Source of the DNA: Cyclobacteriaceae bacterium
Lineage (GTDB): Bacteria > Bacteroidota > Bacteroidia > Cytophagales > Cyclobacteriaceae
Length of the DNA stretch: 64,000 bases
NCBI GenBank assembly: GCA_019638255.1
Contig: JAHBUD010000001.1
Location: forward strand, 1,488,001 to 1,552,000
Direction: 5' to 3'
Shown: positions 26,832-36,903 of the stretch, piece by piece
Layout of the letters: each line of letters starts with the position of its first letter
Numbering within the stretch: position 1 is the stretch's first letter
Translations under genes and position numbers: made by a program
The notes under the pieces: generated by a model
Told to the model about the DNA's origin: nothing
Database searches by the model: none
The model's input: only the letters and a program-made list of their open reading frames with translations

Positions 26832-28745
26832 ATGTACGCGCGATTATTACTTTTTTGGGTGTTGTTGAGTAATGTGCTTGTTAATAAAGCACAAACACCA
26901 TTCGAAATAACGGATGTGGTAGATGAGCGGAATTTCATGCCCAATGAGCTGAGTTTTTACGTTGATGCCTCCAACAAGCTCACCTTCATTGATATCACTT
27001 CAGTTGAATTTTCAAACCGCTTCCAAACGTATCCCAACTATCAAAATATTGATTTTAAAACGGATGCCTCCTACTGGATCAGGGTTCCAATTCACCATAC
27101 CCGCGCCTCAAGGAAAGTATGGTTATTGGAGTTCTACGATCAGACGATTGATCATATAGAAGCGTTCATACCTGAGCATGATGGAGGATACCGGATCGTT
27201 AACATGGGTGATCACCATTCTTTTTCAGATCGCCTTTTTCTCCACAAGAATTTTGAGATCCAACTGAGTATGGAACAAGACACTGTTATGGTGTACTACT
27301 TTCGGGTACGGTCGCATGAATTTGCCGATTTGCGCATTGCCTTACGTTCCGTAAACCGGTTTGTGTACTATGCGCTTAACGAATATTTTCTATTCGGTAC
27401 ATTTTATGGAATGATCTTGATTATTAGCCTGTATAATTTTCTGGTGTATATCGCTATTCGCGAAATCAAGAATATATTTTACACTTGCTACATACTCAGC
27501 GTAGCAGGCTATGCCATGAGCCTGGATGGCATCGGCTTTCAATACTTATGGCCGAACCATCCACAATGGAACAATTATGCTGTTGGAGTATTTCTTTATT
27601 CCCTTATTCTGTGGGCTCTAATTTTTACCCGTAAATTTTTGAGTACCCGGGCAAATGCCCCCACACTCGACAAGGCCCTTAAGTGGATGATTATCGTGCG
27701 TACTGTGGTTTTCCTTACGGAGCTTTTCTTCTTTCCTCAATTCCTCACGTATCGCAATCTTGATATTATTCCATTGTCCCTTATTTTTTATACAGCCATA
27801 ACTGTTTGGCAAGGGGGTTACAAACCTGCCCGTTTCTTCGTTATTGCCTATGGTATACTTTTTACAGGCTTCTTTTTGCGCATGCTGGTGTATTTCAACG
27901 TATTGCAGTTTACTACCGTATCGCATTACAGCCTTCACTTTGCGTTTGCGCTGGAGATGCTCTTTCTGACTTTTGCACTGGGTGACCGCATTCGCATTTT
28001 GAAAGACATGCGCGACCGGGCGTTGCGAAGGATTATTCACCAGCATGAGCTTAACATGCAGCTGAAAGATAGGGTTAACCGCGAACTGGAAGAAAAAGTT
28101 AAGGAGCGAACCATTGAATTGGATCATAAGAATCAGGAACTGGAAGAGAGTAATCAGAAGCTTACACAGCATGCCGAGAAAATCAATAAGATCAACGCCA
28201 TACTTGACCTTGATAATTGGAAGTTAAAGAGCAGGATAAAGGATGTGCTCAACGAGCGGTTGCAGGAGAAGACCATGGATTATACCCAATTCAAGACCAT
28301 CTATCCAGATAACCTTGCCTGCTACCGCTTTCTGGAGAATCTTAAGTGGGAAAAAGGCTTCGGCTGCAGAAAATGTGGAAATGAAAAATACTTTAATGGT
28401 GCTACCAAATTTGCCCGGAGGTGTTCCCGCTGCGGTTACAACGAATCCATTACAGCGTTTACTATTTTTCAAGGTATTAAGTTTCCGATCGAAAAGGCAT
28501 TTTACATCGCCTATCTTACCGTAACAGGCAAGCGTAATTCTACACTCGAGTCCCTTGCGCAACAGCTTCAATTGGGTACGAACACAGTTTGGGCATTCAA
28601 AACCAAAGTTAACAAGCGGATTGAAGAGCTAAATAAACATCACAAAAGGCAGCATTTGTCCCGCTGGGAAGAAGTTATACTGGATGCCCCTATTATCCTC
28701 CAAACGATGTCTCCTCAGTTGCAATCCATTGAGAAAACAGCCTAA
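26832..28745 (+). CDS. 7TM-DISM receptor fused to an IS1595-type zinc ribbon and helix-turn-helix
   Basis: This 637-residue protein (ATG 26832, after AGAAGGG; a longer GTG start at 26763 would place 23 residues before the signal peptide) has four parts. A signal peptide (ending NKAQ) leads to an extracytoplasmic DISMED2-like beta domain (about residues 22-165; SYWIRVPI, WLLEFYD). Seven transmembrane helices follow (about 183-380), then a coiled coil (about 385-480; REVKERTIELDHKNQ-like heptads). The C-terminus carries a zinc ribbon, C512-X2-C515-X15-C531-X2-C534, and a helix-turn-helix near 555-590. That segment resembles the PF12760 region of IS1595 transposases, but no DDE catalytic domain follows. 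I infer a membrane-tethered DNA-binding sensor; susC begins 261 bp downstream. Confidence 0.85.
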   Translation: MYARLLLFWVLLSNVLVNKAQTPFEITDVVDERNFMPNELSFYVDASNKLTFIDITSVEFSNRFQTYPNYQNIDFKTDASYWIRVPIHHTRASRKVWLLEFYDQTIDHIEAFIPEHDGGYRIVNMGDHHSFSDRLFLHKNFEIQLSMEQDTVMVYYFRVRSHEFADLRIALRSVNRFVYYALNEYFLFGTFYGMILIISLYNFLVYIAIREIKNIFYTCYILSVAGYAMSLDGIGFQYLWPNHPQWNNYAVGVFLYSLILWALIFTRKFLSTRANAPTLDKALKWMIIVRTVVFLTELFFFPQFLTYRNLDIIPLSLIFYTAITVWQGGYKPARFFVIAYGILFTGFFLRMLVYFNVLQFTTVSHYSLHFAFALEMLFLTFALGDRIRILKDMRDRALRRIIHQHELNMQLKDRVNRELEEKVKERTIELDHKNQELEESNQKLTQHAEKINKINAILDLDNWKLKSRIKDVLNERLQEKTMDYTQFKTIYPDNLACYRFLENLKWEKGFGCRKCGNEKYFNGATKFARRCSRCGYNESITAFTIFQGIKFPIEKAFYIAYLTVTGKRNSTLESLAQQLQLGTNTVWAFKTKVNKRIEELNKHHKRQHLSRWEEVILDAPIILQTMSPQLQSIEKTA

Positions 28746-28761
28746 TAGCAAACGATTTCGG

Positions 28762-28800
28762 AGGGTTGTTTTTATTCGGTTATTGCAACAACCTTTATTG
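28762..28800 (+). terminator. weak hairpin after the 7TM-zinc ribbon gene
   Basis: GGTTGTT and AACAACC (28764-28770 and 28787-28793) form a 7-bp stem, extendable to 9 bp, around a 16-base loop, then CTTTATTG. The U-tract is poor, so read-through into susC is possible. No other structure or TAnnTTTG match was seen in the rest of the gap to 29006. Confidence 0.4.
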
Positions 28801-29006
28801 CATGAAATAGCCTTTTTGTCGCTTAAATCAATGTTTTTTTCATGTAAAATTGGTCTAGCTCGCAGACCGTTAGTTTACCCTGAAATTGAACGATTTATTG
28901 GAAATAAATTTTTGGATTCCTTGTATTTATCAAACTTTCTCTTGCAATAGCGTAATTAAACCAAAGTGATTAATGGATTCAGTGGCAAAGAATTTCAACT
29001 ACCAAT

Positions 29007-31988
29007 ATGAATAGACTTTTACTCCTATCCTTTTGCCTGCTTTTGGCCGCAGTTGAACTGATGGCGCAATCGCGGGTTGTACGTGGCCGGGTAACCGGAT
29101 CAGACGATGGAATGGCGCTTCCGGGTGTTAATGTAATTGTTCAGGGAACTTCTAAAGGCACCTCAACTGACGCCAACGGTTCTTTCTCCATTGACGTTGA
29201 CGCTGGAGAGAATACCTTGATTTTTACTTTCGTTGGGTATAAACCCCAAACGGTTCAGATTAATGAACGTGAAGTTGTTACTGTAGCACTTGATCCAGAA
29301 GCCACCTCATTGGACGAGGTAGTTGTGATCGGATATGGGACTATTCGTAAATCTGACCTGACTGGATCTGTTGCGTCTGTACGCGGATCAGATCTGAATA
29401 CCGTTCCAGCCATCAACCCGATGCAATCTTTGCAAGGTAAAGTAGCAGGCTTGCAGGTTGCAAATGCATCGGGTGCTCCTGGTGCAAGCACATATGTTCG
29501 CATACGGGGTATCGGCACATTCAATGATGCGTCACCCATCTATGTAGTAGATGGTGTAATTCTTCAAAATATAGACTTTTTAAATGCGGCTGACATTGCG
29601 TCTATGGAGGTTTTAAAGGATGCATCAGCAACAGCAATTTATGGAGCCCGTGGAGCAAACGGGGTAATTATTGTAACCACAAAACGCGGTGAGAAAACCG
29701 GGGATAATTATCCAACAATAAATGTTTCTGCTGAGTACAGTATTCAGGAATTGCCTCAGAAAATCGACTTGTTGAATGGCCGTGAGTATGCCATTGTACG
29801 CAACAAAATCAATCCAGGTACCTATAATAATATCGATGCTGTTCCAAACACCGATTGGCAGGATCTGATTTTTAATCCGGCACCGATTCAGAACTACCAG
29901 GTTTCAATAGCTGGAGGTACTGATAAGTTTCAATACTACACTTCCCTGGGTTATTTCAGGCAAGAGGGTATAATCTCAAAATCAAGTTTCGAGCGTATAT
30001 CATTGAAGTTCAACAATACGTTTCATGTCACAAAAAATATAAGACTGGGAAGCAATTTGTCCTTTATTCCCATCAACCAACAAAATACAAATGGGAATGC
30101 TGTATTTGTAGTGTACCGGGCATGGCCAACCATTGAACCATATCAGTCGGATGGTTCGTTTACACCGGTTCCGGGCGTTGGTAACGTGTTGGCGGATATA
30201 GAATACACCAACAGTTTTAATAAAGGAATCCGCAGCGTAAATAACATTTATGCCGAAGTTGACTTTCTGAAAAACTTCACATTTAAATCGAGTTTTGGAG
30301 CTGATCTTGAATACAATAAATCAACCAGTTATACACCTGTATTTTTTGTAAATCCCCAGCAGCAGAACGCAACCGATGACTTGGGCAAAGGGTACTTTGA
30401 TCGAAGCGATTGGCTCTGGGAAAATACCCTGAACTATTCAAAGGAATCCGGCCCACACCGCATCAATGCGTTGGCCGGTTATACCTTGCAGGAGTCATCG
30501 TCAGAAACGGTATTTCTAGGCGCTGAAAATTTAATTCGTCCGGGTGAGGATTTCTGGTATGTAAATATTTTCCCCAATCTGGTAAGCCCAAATTTTGCGC
30601 GAAATGATGTAAGTGCGGGATTTAATTTTTCAATGATTTCGTACCTGTTCCGCGCGAACTACACCTATAATAACAAGTACTTATTTACGGCTACATTCAG
30701 AAGAGATGGTTCTTCAAAATTCTCAGCAAACAATCGCTATGCGAATTTTCCTGCATTTGCTGTTGGTTGGAATGTTATCAACGAAGATTTTATGGCCAGC
30801 AGTAGCACATTCTCTAACCTTAAGTTAAGAGCAAGCTGGGGTGTTATAGGAAACGAAAAAATCAATTACCTGAGACGATATTCTTTAGTGCTCAACGGTA
30901 TCAATGCTTTATTCGGAGATGATATTCAGTTCCCTGGAGCAACTTACGGAGTGTCAGGCAACCCTGACCTGCAATGGGAAAGCACCGAACAGCTTGATAT
31001 TGGCCTCGAGATGGCTTTTCTGGACGATAGATTAACAGCAGAAATTGGTTACTACAATCGGGTTACCAGTGATATTTTAATTGACTTGCCAGTACCGGGT
31101 TATTATGGAAATGGCGATGGTGCATTGATTACCTTCAACGCAGGTGAAGTGTTGAATAAGGGTTTTGAATTTCTTGTCGGTTGGAATAGCCAGGTGCGTG
31201 ATTTTAAATATAGTGTTTCGGCCAACCTCACTACTATTCATAACGAAACACTTCAAGTAAGTGGCACCGGAGGTTCAGATGAACAGTTGGTTGGTTTATT
31301 CAATGGCCGACAGGTTACCCGAACTGTACCTGGATTACCCATTGGATCTTTTTTTGGCTATCAGGTTATCGGAGTATTTCAAAATCAGGCCGAGTTGGAT
31401 TCTTATCCGCACCTCTCTGCTACAGGTGTGGGTGATTTAAAGTTTGCTGATACTAATGGCGATGGATTTTTAACTCCGGCCGATCGTGTAAACCTTGGAT
31501 CTCCAATACCTAAACTGCTATACGGCTTCAGCTTGAATGGAGAATATAAGCGTTTCGACCTAACAATTGACTTTCAGGGACAACAGGGCAATAAAATTTT
31601 CAATGGAAAGGAAACGGTTCGTCCTGATCCCTACAATTTCGAACAACGATATTTTAATTTTTGGGATGGTGAAGGAACCAGTAACACTGAACCGAGGCCC
31701 AGCAATGGCGGTATAAATTTTGAACCTTCATCACGTTTTATCTACGATGGTTCGTTCTTCCGGTTAAGAAACCTGTCGCTGGGCTACACCCTTCCTGCAG
31801 ATTGGATTTCAAAAGCTGGTATGCGCTCGCTGCGTGCTTATGCGCGTGTAACCAACCTGTTTACCCTCAGCAGTTTTACAGGCTACACCCCTGAGATTGT
31901 AAGCGGGAATCCGGTACTGAATGGTATTGATGTGGCAACGTATCCTATTCCTCGTATTTATTCATTAGGATTAAATCTGACCTTTTGA
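29007..31988 (+). CDS. SusC/RagA-family TonB-dependent outer-membrane transporter
   Basis: This 993-residue protein has a signal peptide (ending LMAQ), a carboxypeptidase-like regulatory domain (about residues 24-105; GRVTGSDDGMALPGVNV), the SusC signature VVIGYGTIRKSDLTGSV at about 107-123, a plug domain with LQGKVAGLQV and VRIRGIG, and a large beta-barrel ending in an aromatic residue (LNLTF). It lacks the extra N-terminal STN or sigma/anti-sigma signalling domain, so it is not itself a trans-envelope signaller. SusC imports oligosaccharides as a complex with SusD. It overlaps the susD leader closely. Confidence 0.95.
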   Translation: MNRLLLLSFCLLLAAVELMAQSRVVRGRVTGSDDGMALPGVNVIVQGTSKGTSTDANGSFSIDVDAGENTLIFTFVGYKPQTVQINEREVVTVALDPEATSLDEVVVIGYGTIRKSDLTGSVASVRGSDLNTVPAINPMQSLQGKVAGLQVANASGAPGASTYVRIRGIGTFNDASPIYVVDGVILQNIDFLNAADIASMEVLKDASATAIYGARGANGVIIVTTKRGEKTGDNYPTINVSAEYSIQELPQKIDLLNGREYAIVRNKINPGTYNNIDAVPNTDWQDLIFNPAPIQNYQVSIAGGTDKFQYYTSLGYFRQEGIISKSSFERISLKFNNTFHVTKNIRLGSNLSFIPINQQNTNGNAVFVVYRAWPTIEPYQSDGSFTPVPGVGNVLADIEYTNSFNKGIRSVNNIYAEVDFLKNFTFKSSFGADLEYNKSTSYTPVFFVNPQQQNATDDLGKGYFDRSDWLWENTLNYSKESGPHRINALAGYTLQESSSETVFLGAENLIRPGEDFWYVNIFPNLVSPNFARNDVSAGFNFSMISYLFRANYTYNNKYLFTATFRRDGSSKFSANNRYANFPAFAVGWNVINEDFMASSSTFSNLKLRASWGVIGNEKINYLRRYSLVLNGINALFGDDIQFPGATYGVSGNPDLQWESTEQLDIGLEMAFLDDRLTAEIGYYNRVTSDILIDLPVPGYYGNGDGALITFNAGEVLNKGFEFLVGWNSQVRDFKYSVSANLTTIHNETLQVSGTGGSDEQLVGLFNGRQVTRTVPGLPIGSFFGYQVIGVFQNQAELDSYPHLSATGVGDLKFADTNGDGFLTPADRVNLGSPIPKLLYGFSLNGEYKRFDLTIDFQGQQGNKIFNGKETVRPDPYNFEQRYFNFWDGEGTSNTEPRPSNGGINFEPSSRFIYDGSFFRLRNLSLGYTLPADWISKAGMRSLRAYARVTNLFTLSSFTGYTPEIVSGNPVLNGIDVATYPIPRIYSLGLNLTF

Positions 31989-31999
31989 TGGCAACAATC

Positions 32000-33487
32000 A
32001 TGAAATCAAAACTTAAAATCATTTCTATTATTGCCTTATTGGCAATGATGCCTGTTGCGTGTGAAGACTTTCTTGATAAACCACCGCAGGGCACACTTAC
32101 CCAATCTAGTTTTCCAACCACAGCACAGGATGCCTTGTTGGCAACCAATGCAGTATACAATACACTTCGCGAATCTAATTTCAACAGTGGCTTGTTTCCC
32201 TTAATGGATATTATGTCGGATGATACCAACAAAGGCAGTAATCCGGATGATGCATCGGCTACTATTGGTCCGTTCGATCGGTTTGAACACGTAAAAACAG
32301 AGGGCGCAATTTTACGTTGGTGGAATACACTTTATCTGGCGGTAAGACGCGCCAATGTGGTGCTTGAAAAAGTTCCCTCTATACCGATGGAAGAAACGTT
32401 GAAGAATCGTTACCTGGGTGAGGCGAGTTTTCTGCGCGCCTTCTTTTACTTCGATCTTGTGCGCGCATGGGGTGGTGTGCCAAAACTTACTTCTACCGTA
32501 CCACAGGAACTAATCAGAAGTAGTGCCGATGAAATCTACGCATTGATTATTGATGATTTGCTGTTTGCTATCAGTGTATTACCCGAGAAATCTCAATACA
32601 GTTCAACCAATCAAGGAAGGGCAACAAAAGGTGCTGCAAAAGGATTGCTGGCAAAAGTGTATTTGTTTCGCGGTGATTTCAACAACGCATCCAATTATGC
32701 GCTTGAGGTAATAAACTCAATGCAGTACGATCTTGAACCACAATTTGCCACTGCCCATAGTGTTAATGGTGAACATGGCATCGAATCGGTGTTTGAAGTG
32801 GCCTCTTTTGGTGCTGAAGGATTAGCCAACGGGGGTAACCAATACGGTAATGTTCAGGCGGTGCGTGGAACACCGAACAGGGGCTGGGGATTCAATCGTC
32901 CTACTAAGAATCTTCGTGATGATTTCGAATCGGGTGATCCTCGCCTGGATGCATCTGTTATTTTTCTAGGTGAAGTACTGGATGGTGTGACCATAATGGG
33001 TGATGGTGCAACTCCTGATGTATCCGTTGATTCCCATGGACAAGAAGAAATTGAATGTTACAATCAAAAAGTATGGACACCCGGAATAAATGTTCCGCCC
33101 TCCTTTGGGCATAATCGGAGATTTCTGCGTTATGCCGATGTATTGCTTATCGCTGCCGAGGCCTTAAACGAAACCGGCAATACCGCTCAAGCATTGACAT
33201 ACCTTAACCGTGTGCGTGAGCGTGCCCGTGAAGGCAATAATGCCATACTTCCGGATATTATTGAAACGGATAAGAATCTGCTTAGGGATATCATTATTCA
33301 TGAACGCAGGGTTGAGCTGGCTATGGAAGGGCACCGCTTCTGGGACTTGGTGCGTACAGGCAAAGCACCTACTGTGCTGGGGCCGCTGGGTTTTATTACA
33401 GGCAAGCATGAGCTGTTGCCCATTCCGCAAACAGAGATTGACCTGACACAAGGAAAAATGGATCAAAATCCCGGATGGGAGAATTAA
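32000..33487 (+). CDS. SusD/RagB-family outer-membrane lipoprotein
   Basis: The protein (495 residues from ATG 32000) has a lipoprotein signal with Cys21 (MPVACEDFLD) and acidic residues right after the Cys, consistent with export to the cell surface. The N-terminus DFLDKPPQGTLTQSSF, a TPR-rich middle (RYLGEASFLRAFFYFDLVRAWGGVP) and the C-terminal FWDLVRTGKA and LLPIPQTEIDL segments are SusD hallmarks. It binds glycan at the surface and acts as a lid on SusC. ATG 31988, overlapping the susC stop by one base, is a possible longer start. Confidence 0.95.
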   Translation: MKSKLKIISIIALLAMMPVACEDFLDKPPQGTLTQSSFPTTAQDALLATNAVYNTLRESNFNSGLFPLMDIMSDDTNKGSNPDDASATIGPFDRFEHVKTEGAILRWWNTLYLAVRRANVVLEKVPSIPMEETLKNRYLGEASFLRAFFYFDLVRAWGGVPKLTSTVPQELIRSSADEIYALIIDDLLFAISVLPEKSQYSSTNQGRATKGAAKGLLAKVYLFRGDFNNASNYALEVINSMQYDLEPQFATAHSVNGEHGIESVFEVASFGAEGLANGGNQYGNVQAVRGTPNRGWGFNRPTKNLRDDFESGDPRLDASVIFLGEVLDGVTIMGDGATPDVSVDSHGQEEIECYNQKVWTPGINVPPSFGHNRRFLRYADVLLIAAEALNETGNTAQALTYLNRVRERAREGNNAILPDIIETDKNLLRDIIIHERRVELAMEGHRFWDLVRTGKAPTVLGPLGFITGKHELLPIPQTEIDLTQGKMDQNPGWEN

Positions 33488-33530
33488 TAGATCAATGAAA
33501 ATGTTAAACCTTTAAACAATTCTAACAACT

Positions 33531-34778
33531 ATGAAAACGCTAAAATGGATGTTGAGTACACTGGTAGCCACGGGCATGATGGTTACAGTGTTTATGGGAT
33601 GCAGTGATGATGAGCCCCCTGCTTTAACCTTGGTTTCGCTTACGGCTGATGACATTGACTTGAATGCTGCAACCAGTGCTACCGGGGTACCGGTTGGTGC
33701 CAGCATAACTGCTACGTTTAATGTTGCTGTTGATGCCGCCTCTGCAAGTGCAGCGATCACATTAGTTCGTCAATTTGATGGAGTAAATGTTCCGGTAGCT
33801 GTTACAGTAAACGGTGCAGAAGTCACAATAAATCCAAACAGTGATTTCAGCACAGGTACATTATTTATTCTTACAATCAGCAATGCAATTAAGAGCACAG
33901 AAAATAAAACACTTTCTGCCTCGATTGAACGCAACTTTACTTCAGAAGGTACTTTTGCTGTGCCCGGAGCCTTTGCACACTGGACCTTCGAAGACAATGC
34001 CATTGATATCATCAGTGGCCGTGCTCCTAAAACAAATGGTACAGTTGCTATTACCTATGTTGCCGGACGTAAAGCAGATGCCGGAAAAGCCGCCAGCTTC
34101 AACGGAACCACCAGTATTATTGAATTTGCCAATGGTGATCAGTTGATGAACAATGGAAGCTGGACCATGAGTGTTTGGGTTAGAACCAATTCTACCCTTG
34201 AGAAAGGACAGTTCGTAATGGGTCTTGGTGCATTCTATGGATTCCAGTTTGAAATTTCAGGTGGATATAATAATTACAAGTTAGCTGCCTCGTATGCGCA
34301 CACAAATCCTGCAGGTGCAGGTAAGTTTAGCGAAGATCTGTGGGTAGATGGCACTGGTAATCTTGGCTGGCAAGGTTGGACATTCTCCAAAGACTTTGGG
34401 GCAGCAACTATGAGTCCGGTTATTAAGGATGTATGGGCTCACTATGTGTTTGTCTATAATGCAACAACCAGAACAGGCACCGCTTATTTGAATGGCGAAA
34501 AGGTGAAAGAACAAGATTTTGATAACTGGCCGGATGATTCCAATCCACGTTTTACAACCGGATTAAGCTATCGTGGAGCAGAACCCGATGTTGTTAATGA
34601 ACTTGCACTTGGTTTTATTCATAGCCGTGCTGGTACAATGTGGGATTCTGAACCTTGGGGCGGATATGATTTCCCAGGTGCAAACCACTTCCATGGTTTG
34701 ATGGATGATCTTATTTTTTACCATAAAGCATTGACATTGGCTGAAGTTACAGCCATGTATAATTCAGGTAAACCTTGA
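33531..34778 (+). CDS. surface lipoprotein with Ig-like and LamG/concanavalin-like domains (putative glycan-binding protein)
   Basis: This 415-residue lipoprotein has Cys24 followed by SDDE, which fits the Bacteroidota surface-export signal (Ser then acidic residues). Residues 35-140 resemble an SbsA/Big_5-type Ig-like domain (PVGASITATFNVAVD...). Residues 145-412 resemble a LamG-like jelly roll (AHWTFEDNAID, ASFNGTTSIIEF, WTMSVWVRTN, HFHGLMDDLIFYHKAL). Its place after susD is where PULs carry a surface glycan-binding protein. No hydrolase motif is seen. Confidence 0.82.
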   Translation: MKTLKWMLSTLVATGMMVTVFMGCSDDEPPALTLVSLTADDIDLNAATSATGVPVGASITATFNVAVDAASASAAITLVRQFDGVNVPVAVTVNGAEVTINPNSDFSTGTLFILTISNAIKSTENKTLSASIERNFTSEGTFAVPGAFAHWTFEDNAIDIISGRAPKTNGTVAITYVAGRKADAGKAASFNGTTSIIEFANGDQLMNNGSWTMSVWVRTNSTLEKGQFVMGLGAFYGFQFEISGGYNNYKLAASYAHTNPAGAGKFSEDLWVDGTGNLGWQGWTFSKDFGAATMSPVIKDVWAHYVFVYNATTRTGTAYLNGEKVKEQDFDNWPDDSNPRFTTGLSYRGAEPDVVNELALGFIHSRAGTMWDSEPWGGYDFPGANHFHGLMDDLIFYHKALTLAEVTAMYNSGKP

Positions 34779-34798
34779 TATTAGATTAGGTTAAGGTT

Positions 34799-34827
34799 AA
34801 GGGTTCCCGGTTTTTGGGAACCCTTTT
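34799..34827 (+). terminator. intrinsic terminator inside the PUL
   Basis: GGGTTCCC and GGGAACCC form a perfect 8-bp stem with a 7-base loop, then TTTTATTTCTTT. It separates the susCD-LamG genes from the hydrolase genes and may set their relative expression. Confidence 0.8.
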
Positions 34828-34850
34828 ATTTCTTTAATATACTTGATACG

Positions 34851-36836
34851 ATGAGAAGTTGTATTGCATTAGTGTTGGTTTACTTTCTGTTATTGTTTGC
34901 TGGATGTGAGAAGGAAGAGAATCCTCCAACAGTAACCATGCAACTAACGCAAATCAGGGTAGGAGGCTTTACACTTAATCTCTCCGATGCAACCCAAAAT
35001 AACGGAGCCCCAACCGATCAACCCATTATTGCAACGTTCTCTGCAGCGCTTGATGAGGCCAGCGTCTCAACTTCTGTAATTCTTAAAATCAAAGACGGAG
35101 CGGCAGTACCACTCAACTTTTCATTTCTGGACAACGGGCGTACATTCTCAGGCTTACCAACTTCACTGTTAGAACCAAACAAACAATACGAGCTAGTCAT
35201 TTCAAGTCAGTTACGGGGTAAGGATGGTGAAACCTTTCCTGGGCTTACGATCATATTCGGTACAGTGGCCGGCCAGCTTACTGTAGTATCGTTGAAATTT
35301 GATGGTACCGAAGCGTTGACCACGGCTCCCATTATCAACATAAGCCGTACAACCGAAATTGAAATCACATTATCCGCACCCATTGATCCTTCAAAAGCCA
35401 GCACATCATTCTTTGGGATAGTAGGGCCGCTTGGTTCACTACCAGCAAATTACTCAATCGCTGGCGATAACATGAAAGTAATCATTCAGCCAATTCAGCC
35501 GCTTGTGCACCTCAGCAGGCATCAGGTTTGGATATCGCACGAACTTACAGGAACCAATAGTGAAACGTTTAATCAGTTTACTAAGCTTTTTTATACCGAA
35601 GTTGACCCAACACCAAAATTTCCAGTAATATCCGATGATGAGTTGCTCACACTAGTTCAGCAACAAACGTTTAAATACTTCTGGGATTTTGCCCATCCTG
35701 CCAGCGGTATGGCGCGCGAACGAAACACTTCCGGAAACCTGGTTACTAGCGGAGGCTCCGGATTTGGCATTATGGCGCTTATTGTAGGTGTTGAGCGTGG
35801 GTTTATTACACGCCAGCAAGCCCTTGAACACATGACGAAGATTATCGGATTCCTGGAAACAGCCGATCGTTTTCATGGTGTGTGGTCACACTGGATAGAT
35901 GGTAACACAGGCAAAGTAATTCCTTTCAGTACCAATGATAATGGTGGCGACCTTGTTGAAACTGCTTTTTTGGTTCAAGGCCTGCTTACGTTCAGACAAT
36001 ACCTCAATGCTGGGGTCGCTGAAGAGAATAATCTGATTAACCGAATCAACACGTTATGGCAAGGCATTGAATGGGACTGGTATCGTCAAAACAATCAAAA
36101 TGTCTTGTACTGGCATTGGTCGCCTGATAAGAGCTGGGCTATGAATCTCCAAATCAGGGGGTGGAACGAATCGCTAATGGTTTATTTGCTGGCGGCTGCT
36201 TCACCAACGCACACTATACCTGCAGTTGTTTATACCAATGGTTGGGCGCGCAATGGCGGAATGAAGAATGGCAATAGTTATGAAGGTATTGAACTTCCGC
36301 TGGGAGAAGCATACGGTGGTCCTTTATTCTTTGCTCATTATTCCTTTTTAGGTCTTGATCCGCGAGGATTGGCAGATGCATACTGCGGTGATTATTTTGT
36401 ACAGAATCAGAATCATACGATTATCAACGAAGCTTTTTGCGTTCGTAACCCGAATAGGTTTGTTGGGTACAGCAATGAATGCTGGGGTCTAACAGCAAGC
36501 GATAACCAGTCAGGCTATTCAGCACACTCGCCCACGAACGACCGTGGAGTGATTACCCCAACAGCAGCACTGTCGTCTTTTCCATTCGCACCCGAAAAAT
36601 CTATGAGGGCATTGAAATTCTTTTATTATACGTTAGGCGATCGCCTATGGGGTCCTTATGGATTTTATGATGCGTTCAATATCACGGCAGGCTGGACGGC
36701 CAACTCTTACCTGGCGATTGACCAGGGACCAATCATTGTAATGATTGAGAATCATCGCACAGGATTGTTATGGGATTTATTCATGTCAGCACCCGAAGTG
36801 CAGAGTGGTGCAACAAAACTCGGGTTTTCGTTTTAG
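34851..36836 (+). CDS. surface lipoprotein glycoside hydrolase, PF10091/GH144-type, with Ig-like N-terminus
   Basis: This 661-residue lipoprotein has Cys19 followed by EKEE, an acidic stretch suggesting surface export. Two Big_5-like Ig domains span about residues 30-250. The catalytic part (about 260-660) is an alpha/alpha-barrel of the PF10091 glycoamylase type: QTFKYFWDFAHPASGMARER, TSGGSGFGIMALIVGVERGFI, DNGGDLVETAFLVQGLL and the C-terminal LAIDQGPIIVMIENHRTGLLW. GH144, founded on Chitinophaga endo-beta-1,2-glucanases, has this domain, so beta-1,2-glucan is the likely substrate; other specificities occur in the wider family. Confidence 0.82.
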   Translation: MRSCIALVLVYFLLLFAGCEKEENPPTVTMQLTQIRVGGFTLNLSDATQNNGAPTDQPIIATFSAALDEASVSTSVILKIKDGAAVPLNFSFLDNGRTFSGLPTSLLEPNKQYELVISSQLRGKDGETFPGLTIIFGTVAGQLTVVSLKFDGTEALTTAPIINISRTTEIEITLSAPIDPSKASTSFFGIVGPLGSLPANYSIAGDNMKVIIQPIQPLVHLSRHQVWISHELTGTNSETFNQFTKLFYTEVDPTPKFPVISDDELLTLVQQQTFKYFWDFAHPASGMARERNTSGNLVTSGGSGFGIMALIVGVERGFITRQQALEHMTKIIGFLETADRFHGVWSHWIDGNTGKVIPFSTNDNGGDLVETAFLVQGLLTFRQYLNAGVAEENNLINRINTLWQGIEWDWYRQNNQNVLYWHWSPDKSWAMNLQIRGWNESLMVYLLAAASPTHTIPAVVYTNGWARNGGMKNGNSYEGIELPLGEAYGGPLFFAHYSFLGLDPRGLADAYCGDYFVQNQNHTIINEAFCVRNPNRFVGYSNECWGLTASDNQSGYSAHSPTNDRGVITPTAALSSFPFAPEKSMRALKFFYYTLGDRLWGPYGFYDAFNITAGWTANSYLAIDQGPIIVMIENHRTGLLWDLFMSAPEVQSGATKLGFSF

Positions 36837-36903
36837 GGATTTAATTTTCAAACCGCATGGAGGCGTTTATAAAACTTAATCAAGGCATCAATAATAAGAT
36901 ATA

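Noticed and set aside
26832..28745. IS1595-family insertion sequence
   Set aside because: Only the zinc ribbon and helix-turn-helix part is present. There is no DDE-type catalytic domain, no flanking terminal inverted repeats and no target duplication that I can see; the rest of the protein is a receptor.
28684..28950. 88-residue ORF on the plus strand before susC
   Set aside because: It overlaps the 3' end of the sensor gene in another frame, is rich in Leu, Phe and Arg without a domain pattern, and has no ribosome-binding site.
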